Assembly: GCF_001983105.1 (NCBI RefSeq)
Contig: NZ_MOMC01000010.1
Span: forward strand, 73,205 to 82,214
DNA length: 9,010 nucleotides
Direction: 5' to 3'
Source: Pseudofrankia asymbiotica
GTDB taxonomy: Bacteria; Actinomycetota; Actinomycetes; Frankiales; Frankiaceae
This document shows positions 1 to 5,163 of this stretch, in pieces (within the stretch, counting starts at the first letter, position 1; each line of letters opens with the position of its first letter). Below the pieces are notes generated by a model that did not search any database, was not told the DNA's origin, and was given only the letters and a program-made list of their open reading frames with translations. Made by a program: the position numbers and the translations under genes.

Positions 1-80
1 GGGCCAAGATCAAAGAGGTGGACGGAGCCTGGCCGGCCTGCCCATCCTTCTACTGGAAGAACTTCTTCCGGTTACGGTAG
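1..80 (+). CDS. C-terminal end of an unrecognised protein (5' end outside window)
   Basis: Reading from base 3, 25 sense codons run without interruption to a TAG at 78-80. The peptide ends in WPACPSFYWKNFFRLR. It is rich in aromatic and basic residues and does not look like a random GC-rich shadow reading, which in this DNA would be mostly Arg, Ala, Pro and Gly. The AAA, AAG, AAC and TTC codons also look like genuine coding use. I do not recognise the family from so short a tail, and no catalytic motif is visible. It could be the end of an enzyme gene transcribed towards the DUF2993 gene, but the roughly 440 bp between them argues against a tight operon. Confidence 0.55.
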   Translation, partial: AKIKEVDGAWPACPSFYWKNFFRLR

Positions 81-214
81 TGCAAACGGATGAGATCCTT
101 CCGCTTTGGTGGTGGCGACCACAGTGGCGCCGAGCGCGGCGGAGCCGAGCGCACCGCGGAAGCCCGTCGCGGGAGGTCCACAGGCCGGACATCCGCCGAC
201 CAGCGCGGACCCCG

Positions 215-250
215 CTGGACCTGGGCGTGGACCTGGCCGTGGACAGGACC
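215..250 (+). repeat. Three imperfect 12-bp tandem repeats
   Basis: Three consecutive 12-mers, CTGGACCTGGGC, GTGGACCTGGCC and GTGGACAGGACC, share a TGGAC core with 12-bp periodicity. They sit in the gene-poor stretch before the DUF2993 gene. The period is a multiple of three, so they could be a relic of coding sequence. No function is inferred. Confidence 0.5.
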
Positions 251-333
251 GAGCTCGACACGGAGCCCCGCCTGGGCCCAGACCGGCCCGTCCCGGACAA
301 GGCTGAGGACGTGCGTCCGCCGCGGGCGCAGTA

Positions 334-350
334 CGAAGCGCGACGCTTCG
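334..350. repeat. GC-rich hairpin, 7-bp stem with 3-nt loop
   Basis: CGAAGCG and CGCTTCG form a perfect inverted repeat around a CGA spacer. It lies about 250 bp after the end of the upstream gene and 174 bp before the likely start of the DUF2993 gene. It could be a weak terminator, a leader hairpin or a protein site. There is no T tract. Confidence 0.4.
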
Positions 351-511
351 GAGCCGGCATTGCGGCCGGGTGCGAGAGTGGTCGCTGGGGCCGGCGAAGC
401 CAGCCGAAAGCCAGCGGACGGCGTCCGCCGCGGGTAGCGACGCAGGTGGATGGACGGGATGGCCCGCCGTGAGGCGGCTGGCGCGACGTCAGGGTTCTGG
501 CGCGCGGGAGC

Positions 512-519
512 GGGAGAAG
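512..519 (+). promoter_or_regulatory. Ribosome binding site deciding the DUF2993 gene start
   Basis: GGGAGAAG contains GGAG (513-516) placed 8 nt before the GTG at 525. The earlier in-frame ATGs at 450 and 459 have only a poorly spaced AGGTGG or nothing upstream, so this site favours the GTG as the true start. Confidence 0.65.
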
Positions 520-524
520 ATTCG

Positions 525-1757
525 GTGAACCAGGAACGTGGCGAGGACGGGCGGGAGCCCGGAGACGCCACCCGTGTCCCGCGACCCGGAGCCTCCCGAG
601 GATGGCCGGAGGCGCCCGACGCCGACGGGTCCGCGACCCAGCACATCCCTCGCCGGACCGTGCCGCCCGGCTCGACGCCCGTACCCGCGCGGCCGCCCGG
701 CACCTTCGGCCCGACCGATCCGCCGCCGCCCGCGAGCTCCTACCGCCCGGGTCGGGTCGCGCCCACGGCCGCCGCCGAGCCCTGGGACGAGACCCGGGGA
801 TGGGCCCGGCCAACCGGGCAGGACAGCGGTTACGAGGTGCTGTACCCCGCCGCGGCGTACGGCGGTTTCGACGCCGCACCGCCCGGCTCGGGCGGCGGCC
901 GGCCACCGGACGACGCGTCGGGGGCGGGACCCGGGGTCGGGGGCGGGGTCGGCGTCGAGCCGCCGACGCGATGGCACCCTCCCCGGCGTCGCGTCATCAT
1001 CCTCACCGCGATCCCGCTGGTGCTGATCCTGCTGCTCGTGGTGTTCGACCGGGTCGCGGTCTCCGTCGCCGAACGGGAGATGGCGAAGCAGCTCAGGACG
1101 AGCGTCGTGGAGAACGTGGCCTGCGGCGCCCCGCCGCCGACGGTGAAGGACGTCAGCATCGGGGGCTTCCCGTTCCTCACCCAGGTGCTGTTCGGGAAGT
1201 TCCAGAACATCGGCGTGAACGTCGAGAACCTCTCGACCCCGGATCTGCGGATCGCCTCGATCCAGGCGCATCTGAAGGGCATCCACGTCCCGTTCAGCCA
1301 GATCGTCAGGAACGACGTCGGAGAGGTGCGTGTCGACAGCGCGCAGGCGACGGTCCGGGTCCGCTACGACGACCTCAACACCTTCCTCGCCACCCAGCCG
1401 GGTGACCTCCAGATCACCCCGACGGACAACGGGCGGCGCGTCGAGATCACCGGCACGGCGGATGTCCCGCTGCTCGGATCCCAGCGGGTCGGCGGTGTCA
1501 CGACGTTCGAGGTGCGCGACAACAAGCTCATCCTGGTTCCCACCGAGATCACCCTGCGCGGGTTGCTCAACCTCAACATCCCGCTGGGCGGTCTCGGCGA
1601 GCTGATCCCGTCGATCCCGATCCCGGTCGGCGAGCTGCCCTTCCAGCTGGACATCACCAAGGCGTCGACCGACGCGTCGGGCCTGTCGCTGTCGGCGGTC
1701 GCCACGAACCTCGTGCTGCCCAAGGCGGAGAAGGCCCCGCGGTGCAAGCCGTCGTAA
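525..1757 (+). CDS. DUF2993 (LmeA-like) membrane-anchored protein with disordered N-terminal tail
   Basis: The product is 410 residues from the GTG at 525; an ATG at 450 would add 25. Residues 1 to about 150 are Pro/Gly/Ala/Arg-rich and look disordered and cytoplasmic. Basic residues (RR-R) precede a single membrane helix at about 157-178 (VIILTAIPLVLILLLVVF), which leaves the rest outside the membrane. Residues about 180-405 match the DUF2993 pattern: a start like REMAKQL, a PTVKDVSIGGFPFLTQVL segment, then a beta-rich series including VRVRYDDLNTFL and an IPVGELPFQLDITKA end. In mycobacteria the DUF2993 protein LmeA works in the periplasm in lipomannan elongation, and lipid or glycan handling is the usual guess for relatives. 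Here the exact role is unknown. The long tail is unusual for the family, but Pro-rich tails are common on actinomycete membrane proteins. The gene is probably monocistronic, and its stop lies inside a strong inverted repeat. Confidence 0.82.
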   Translation: MNQERGEDGREPGDATRVPRPGASRGWPEAPDADGSATQHIPRRTVPPGSTPVPARPPGTFGPTDPPPPASSYRPGRVAPTAAAEPWDETRGWARPTGQDSGYEVLYPAAAYGGFDAAPPGSGGGRPPDDASGAGPGVGGGVGVEPPTRWHPPRRRVIILTAIPLVLILLLVVFDRVAVSVAEREMAKQLRTSVVENVACGAPPPTVKDVSIGGFPFLTQVLFGKFQNIGVNVENLSTPDLRIASIQAHLKGIHVPFSQIVRNDVGEVRVDSAQATVRVRYDDLNTFLATQPGDLQITPTDNGRRVEITGTADVPLLGSQRVGGVTTFEVRDNKLILVPTEITLRGLLNLNIPLGGLGELIPSIPIPVGELPFQLDITKASTDASGLSLSAVATNLVLPKAEKAPRCKPS

Positions 1758-1799
1758 CCCCGGCCGTCCCGCTCCTCTGGACGGCCGGGGTTACGACGG
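1749..1799. terminator. Bidirectional terminator: perfect 21-bp inverted repeat, 9-nt loop
   Basis: Bases 1749-1769 and 1779-1799 are exact reverse complements around the loop CGCTCCTCT. The stem is very GC-rich and has no following T tract, as is usual in actinomycetes. It lies between two convergent genes: the TAA of the DUF2993 gene (1755-1757) is inside the left arm, and the stop of the minus-strand reductase-like gene is 15 bp beyond the right arm. It can therefore serve both transcripts. Confidence 0.85.
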
Positions 1800-1814
1800 T
1801 CCGTTACCGACCGG

Positions 1815-2360
1815 TCAGGCGCGCGGGCCGGCCAGGTCGTAGCGGGCGCACGCGAAGGCCCGGTTGCGGGTGACCTCGACGAGGCGCAGGTCGAGCCGGC
1901 GGGGGAGCAGTGGCTTGCCGGCGCCGAGGGTCACGGGGGCGATGGAGACGATCAGGTCGTCGAGGAGGCCGTGGTCGGCGAACTGACCGGCGAGGTCGCC
2001 GCCGCCGACCACCCAGACGTCCTTCGTCCCGGCGGCCTCGACGGCCGCGGCGTGCACCGGCCGGATGTCGCCGCGCGCGAACCGGATGTCGGCGCCGTCG
2101 ACGGGCCTGAGGTCGCGGCTGGTCAGCACCCACGCCGGCTGCTGGTAGTCCCAGGTGCCGCCGGTGGAGATGTGGTTGTCGAGGAGCCACTGGTAGGTGG
2201 AGGACCCCATCACCAGCGCGCCGACGTTCGCGATGAAGTCGTTGTGGTTCATCGGGCCGGCCTGGTCGATGTCCTGGGTGACCAGCCAGTCGAGCGAGTG
2301 GTGCTCGTCGGCGATGAAGCCGTCGAGGGTGGTCGCGGTGTAGTAGGTCGTGCGGCTCAT
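1815..2360 (-). CDS. Dihydrofolate reductase-like (RibD C-terminal domain) protein
   Basis: The product is 181 residues, normal for the single-domain DHFR/RibD C-terminal family, whose members use NADPH as a reductant. The visible family pattern is the N-terminal strand and loop TLDGFIA (residues 11-17), GALVMGSSTYQWL (47-59), a nucleotide-binding segment VWVVGGGDLAGQFADHGLLDDL (115-136) and the closing SIAPVTLGAGKPLLP (139-153). The true substrate of such stand-alone proteins is generally unknown; folate or riboflavin pathway roles cannot be assumed. The start is an ATG with GGAAGG 9 nt upstream, inside the end of the preceding gene. The ATGA overlap (2357-2360) with the AraC-DinB gene implies translational coupling, so the two products probably act in one response. 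Confidence 0.88.
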   Translation of the reverse strand: MSRTTYYTATTLDGFIADEHHSLDWLVTQDIDQAGPMNHNDFIANVGALVMGSSTYQWLLDNHISTGGTWDYQQPAWVLTSRDLRPVDGADIRFARGDIRPVHAAAVEAAGTKDVWVVGGGDLAGQFADHGLLDDLIVSIAPVTLGAGKPLLPRRLDLRLVEVTRNRAFACARYDLAGPRA

Positions 2361-3316
2361 CGGTCGTTACCTTCCGTCCCGGTCGCCGGGTGGTTGTCGG
2401 CCTCGCCGCGGACGGCGCGCAGCCACATGATCGGGTCGCCGTCGTCGACCTCGTGTCCCGCGGCGCGCAGCAGGTGGCGCGTCAGCTGGCGGCGGTGCGC
2501 CGCGTAGGTGAGGACATGCGCGACGACGCCGCTCAGGACGAAGCTCTCCGGCGGGTCGCACAGCGCGTCGATGAGCCGGTCGTCCCACGCGCCGCGGGCC
2601 TCGATGTCGCGCACCACCGCCAGCCACCGGCCGGCCGTGGCGTCGTGGCGTTCCAGCAGCCGCGCGACGCCGTCGTTCTCGTCCCGCGGCGGCAGGTCGA
2701 GGCCCTCGATCGCCGCCAGCCAGACCTCCTTCGTCCAGATGTGGTGCTCCAGCACCGCGGCGATCGACCGCTCGGGACCCTCCCAGGACGTCACCGTCGG
2801 GAAGGGAAGCCGCTCGGCGCGCAGCTCGGCGTCGGGCAGCCCCTTGACGATCTCCAGGAGCGCCCGGGTGTCGTCAAGGTCGTGGCTGACCAGCTGTTCG
2901 GTGAGGGGGTTCATCGTCTGCTCCGTGGAGTGCACCCACAGCGACATCGGTGGGTGGTAGTGGATGCCGTTCGGCGCCGGCAGCCAGTGGCTGCCGGCGG
3001 GCACGCTCGGCGGATGGCCGAAGGCCCTGGTGAAGGCACGGGTGAAGCCGTCGACGGAGTCGTAGCCCGCGGCCCAGGCCGCGTCCGTGACCGTCGATCC
3101 GCGCCGCAGCTGCCAGGCGGCGCGCTCCAGCATCACCCGGCGCCGCATCGCCACCGGCGGCTCACCCGCGCCGCGCGACAGCAGCCGGCTGAAGTGGAAC
3201 GGCGAGGAGAACGCCTCCCCGGCCATCTCGTCGAGCGAGCGCGGGACGCCCTCGTCGGCGCCGGCGAGCACCGCGTCGAGCAGCTCGCGCAGGCGGTCAC
3301 GTCCGGGAAGCGGCAT
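2357..3316 (-). CDS. AraC-type helix-turn-helix / DinB-fold fusion regulator
   Basis: The product is 319 residues from the ATG at 3316. Residues 1 to about 105 are an AraC-type DNA-binding domain: SLDEMAGEAFSSPFHFSRLL is the first helix-turn-helix, and TVTDAAWAAGYDSVDGFTRAFTRAFGHPPS carries the second helix-turn-helix and the family signature. A linker of about 30 residues follows. From MNPLTEQLVSHDL the rest is a DinB-like four-helix domain. Candidate metal-binding histidines are in LEHHIWTKEVW and AHVLTYAAHRRQL, matching the usual His and HxxxHR pattern. DinB-fold proteins are often metal-dependent thiol transferases or stress proteins, so this may be a regulator whose DinB part senses or modifies a small molecule (inference). 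A GTG at 3343 would add nine residues, but neither start has a clear ribosome site. It is coupled to the downstream reductase-like gene. Confidence 0.85.
   Translation of the reverse strand: MPLPGRDRLRELLDAVLAGADEGVPRSLDEMAGEAFSSPFHFSRLLSRGAGEPPVAMRRRVMLERAAWQLRRGSTVTDAAWAAGYDSVDGFTRAFTRAFGHPPSVPAGSHWLPAPNGIHYHPPMSLWVHSTEQTMNPLTEQLVSHDLDDTRALLEIVKGLPDAELRAERLPFPTVTSWEGPERSIAAVLEHHIWTKEVWLAAIEGLDLPPRDENDGVARLLERHDATAGRWLAVVRDIEARGAWDDRLIDALCDPPESFVLSGVVAHVLTYAAHRRQLTRHLLRAAGHEVDDGDPIMWLRAVRGEADNHPATGTEGNDR
2370..2375 (-). promoter_or_regulatory. Ribosome binding site of the reductase-like gene
   Basis: On the minus strand this reads GGAAGG, 9 nt before the ATG at 2360. It lies within the last codons of the AraC-DinB gene, as expected for coupled genes sharing an ATGA overlap. 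Confidence 0.65.
2912..2924 (-). promoter_or_regulatory. Possible internal ribosome site and start for the DinB part
   Basis: On the minus strand a GGAG (2924-2921) lies 6 nt before an in-frame ATG (2914-2912). That ATG begins exactly where the DinB-like domain begins (MNPLTEQL). The spacing is close to ideal and better than at either start of the full-length protein, so a separate DinB polypeptide may be made. The site could also be a fossil of the fusion of two genes. Confidence 0.4.
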
Positions 3317-3480
3317 GAGGCCAGTCTGTCGGCCGCACCCCACTCCCCGCCCGACCGATCTTGCTCAGCCTCACGCGCCGAGCCAGCGCGCGGGTCTGGC
3401 AGACTCGCGGCTGTCCTGACGCGCGTCGACGCCCATGAATGTGGGAATGCGTTCGAATTTCTGAACGGGGGCGAGCGGTG

Positions 3481-3849
3481 ATGGCCCGATCCGGGCTGAT
3501 CCTCATCGGTTACTGGGCTGGCAAGGGCGCCGAGGGCTGGCCGTCGCCGGGGGACTTCATCGACGCGAACTGGGATGCCGACGAGCGCGACCTTGTCGCG
3601 GACTACCTGCGACGCGGATTCGTCCACGGCGCGTATATGGGTGTCTCGCCGTGTCGGATCTGCGGTCGTGACAACGGCAGCCTCGAACTAAGCGACGGAA
3701 CATACGTCTGGCCGGAAGGGCTGGCGCACTATCTCACCGACCATGGCGTTCGACCTCCCAAGCCGTTCGTCGCCCACGTATGGGCGACGATCGATGCGCT
3801 CGAGGCTGCCGGCCGTGACGAGTCCTGGTGGCGCGGCCAGTGTCAGTAG
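3481..3849 (+). CDS. Small hypothetical protein with CxxC...H...H core
   Basis: The product is 122 residues from the ATG at 3481. A GTG codon directly before it or an ATG at 3439 are alternatives; the GGGGGCGAG run at 3467-3475 favours the 3478/3481 region. I do not recognise a named family. The most conserved-looking part is residues 57-93: PCRICG (Cys58, Cys61), an acidic turn ELSDGTYVWPEGLAHY with His83, and DHGVRPP with His88. Two Cys and two His at this spacing could bind zinc. The N-terminus is hydrophobic for only about eight residues, so it is probably cytoplasmic, and the C-terminus has a WW pair. Several codons (CTA, ATA, TAT, GGA) are less GC-rich than in neighbouring genes, which may hint at recent arrival. 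It is divergent from the AraC-DinB operon and converges on the UbiA gene. Confidence 0.72.
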   Translation: MARSGLILIGYWAGKGAEGWPSPGDFIDANWDADERDLVADYLRRGFVHGAYMGVSPCRICGRDNGSLELSDGTYVWPEGLAHYLTDHGVRPPKPFVAHVWATIDALEAAGRDESWWRGQCQ

Positions 3850-3856
3850 GCCAGGG

Positions 3857-4669
3857 TCAGCGCAGCTGGGTGCCGCCGGCGACGACCAGGGCGACGTCGA
3901 TCGCGGCGATCACCAGGGCGGCGCGGAACGCGTGCCGGTCGCCGAGCCGGAGACCGAACGCCGTCAGCGCGGCCACGAGGACGAGGACGGCTAGACGCCA
4001 CGCGTTGGCGCCCGGGCCGAGCAGGGCGACGACGGAGCCCGCGACGAGCAGCAGCACGGCCGACCAGCGCGCGCCGGCGGCCCCGAGACGCTGCGGCAGC
4101 CCCCGGACCCCGGCCTGGGCGTCCGCGGCGAGATCGGGCAGCGTGTTCGCGAAATGTGCTCCGCACCCGAGCAGGGCACCCGCCAGCGGCAGCCACCACG
4201 GCGGCAGCGGATGCCCCTCCAGCCCGAGGACGACGAACGTGGGCAGCAGCCCGAACGACACCGCGTAGGGCACGACCGACAGCGGCGTCGCCTTGAGGCC
4301 GAGGTTGTACGCCCACGCGCTGGCGACCGCGCCCAGATGAACCCACCCCGCCCGCCAGCCGGAGGCGAACGACAGCGGGACGCAGGCGACCAGCGCGACC
4401 GCGGCCGCGAGCGCGACGGTTCTCGGCGTGACACCGCCCGCGGCGACGGGCTTCTCGGCCCGCCCGCCGATCGCGTCCCGGTGACGGTCGATGACGTCGT
4501 TGCTCCAGCCCACGGACAGCTGCCCCGTGACGACCGCCGCCGCGACCGCGGCGACACCGCCCGCCGAGCGTCCGACGGCGATCGCCAGCGCGGCGGCGAA
4601 CAGCGTCACCGCCACGGTCGGCTCCGGGTGACAGGCCCGCACCAGCGCACCAATCCGTCCCACAAGCAC
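3857..4669 (-). CDS. UbiA-family prenyltransferase (integral membrane)
   Basis: The product is 270 residues, almost entirely hydrophobic helices, the normal size for the UbiA superfamily. These membrane enzymes transfer a prenyl chain from a prenyl diphosphate to an aromatic or other acceptor. Both Asp-rich Mg-diphosphate motifs are visible: SNDVIDRHRD (Asn57, Asp58, Asp61, Asp65) followed by EKPVAAG, and NTLPDLAADAQAG (Asn175, Asp179, Asp183). The YNLGLK (121-126) and PYAVSF segments are also typical. The acceptor cannot be told: no menaquinone, ubiquinone, heme or decaprenyl-arabinose gene is nearby. The GTG at 4669 has a GAGG only 3 nt upstream. The in-frame GTG at 4663 has the same GAGG at 9 nt and may be the true start, giving 268 residues. 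It appears to be a stand-alone gene. Confidence 0.87.
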   Translation of the reverse strand: MLVGRIGALVRACHPEPTVAVTLFAAALAIAVGRSAGGVAAVAAAVVTGQLSVGWSNDVIDRHRDAIGGRAEKPVAAGGVTPRTVALAAAVALVACVPLSFASGWRAGWVHLGAVASAWAYNLGLKATPLSVVPYAVSFGLLPTFVVLGLEGHPLPPWWLPLAGALLGCGAHFANTLPDLAADAQAGVRGLPQRLGAAGARWSAVLLLVAGSVVALLGPGANAWRLAVLVLVAALTAFGLRLGDRHAFRAALVIAAIDVALVVAGGTQLR

Positions 4670-4711
4670 CAGCCTCGCAGACCATCTGGCCCGGGACGCG
4701 GGTCGCCCCGG

Positions 4712-5142
4712 TCAGCGGTCGGCCGGGACGGTGTCCTCGGGCTCGGGGGCCAGGGTCTGTAGCCGCTGTTGGATGCTGGCGTTGAGCCGGGTCAGTGCCT
4801 GGACGAGACCGTGGATCGCCTCGCCGTCCCATTCGGTGAGGACCCGGGTGAGGCCTGGACCGACCAGGAGTGGTGCTGGCGCAGCCGGTCGCGGCCGTTC
4901 TCCGTGAGCTGGAACTTGCGGGCCATGCCGCCGTCGGGGTCGGGGATGCGTTCGGCTAGACCGGCGCGCACGATGGCCGCGGTCTGGCGGTGCACGGTGG
5001 AGGCGTTGACGCGGAAGGCCGCGGAGAGCTGCCCGATGGACGGGTGGCGGGTGAGCAGCATCAGCTCGTGCTCGAGCCGGGTGATCTCCTGCGCTCGCAC
5101 GTCGTCTCCATCTCCGACTTCGTCGTACCGAGAGGCAACCAC
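4712..5142 (-). pseudogene. MarR-family regulator, frameshifted and probably internally deleted
   Basis: From the GTG at 5142 one frame encodes a MarR winged helix: SIGQLSAAFRVNASTVHRQTAAIVRAGLAERIPDPDGGMARKFQLTENGRDRL, then it reads nonsense from about residue 96 and stops at 4792. The other minus-strand frame continues sensibly from about 4855 as GLTRVLTEWDGEAIHGLVQALTRLNASIQQRL, the usual C-terminal dimerisation helix, to the TGA at 4712. The shift lies between about 4853 and 4870 and equals one base lost or two gained. No slippery heptamer is visible. In addition, ELMLLTRH runs straight into PSIGQL, whereas relatives I recall have about 20-30 residues (LDRSAYLLLxRLxxxGPM) between them. 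The start has a strong AAGGGGAGGT ribosome site. The gene begins 21 bp after the exporter stop, so it was probably that exporter's repressor. Confidence 0.75.
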
Positions 5143-5153
5143 GCGTGGTTACC
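5134..5153. promoter_or_regulatory. Palindrome over the marR start codon (likely operator)
   Basis: A perfect 14-bp palindrome AACCACGCGTGGTT (5137-5150) is flanked by a mismatched pair and then GG/CC, giving 18 of 20 symmetric positions. It covers the GTG start (5142-5140) and touches the ribosome site. MarR proteins bind near-perfect palindromes of about this size, often at their own gene, so autoregulation is the simplest reading. As RNA the same sequence could fold with the start codon in the hairpin and limit translation. Confidence 0.6.
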
Positions 5154-5160
5154 TCCCCTT
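5151..5160 (-). promoter_or_regulatory. Strong ribosome binding site of marR
   Basis: The minus strand reads AAGGGGAGGT, with GGAGG 9 nt before the GTG at 5142. It lies between the exporter stop (5164) and marR, and fixes the marR start. Its last three bases are part of the palindrome. Confidence 0.7.
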
Positions 5161-5163
5161 CTC

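Larger units (their letters stand above)
81..511. other. Long intergenic stretch without a convincing gene
   Basis: Several open frames cross this stretch on both strands, but all translate into Arg/Pro/Ala/Gly-rich, low-complexity sequence typical of accidental frames in high-GC DNA, and none has a good ribosome site. What can be seen is a three-copy 12-bp tandem repeat (215-250), a GC-rich 7-bp hairpin with a 3-nt loop (334-350), and a 14-bp direct repeat GCGTCCGCCGCGGG at 313-326 and 421-434. The promoter of the DUF2993 gene should lie here, but no clear -35/-10 pair stands out. The stretch could also be the eroded remains of a gene. Confidence 0.5.

Noticed and set aside
50..703. Long minus-strand open frame (217 aa) across the left gene-poor stretch
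   Set aside because: Its Arg/Pro/Ser-rich, low-complexity product with no motif overlaps the real DUF2993 gene and is typical of accidental frames in high-GC DNA.
3451..3466. GTTC-N8-GAAC as an SOS (LexA) box before the small hypothetical gene
   Set aside because: The actinobacterial LexA site is GAAC-N4-GTTC-like; the orientation and spacing here do not fit and the inner bases are not symmetric.
2390..3481. 363-aa plus-strand open frame
   Set aside because: It is antisense to the AraC-DinB gene, which has clear domain motifs; the plus reading has none.
4712..5142. Programmed frameshifting in marR
   Set aside because: No slippery run, downstream pseudoknot or stop-codon arrangement is visible near 4855-4870, and MarR genes are not known for it; pseudogene or sequencing error is simpler.
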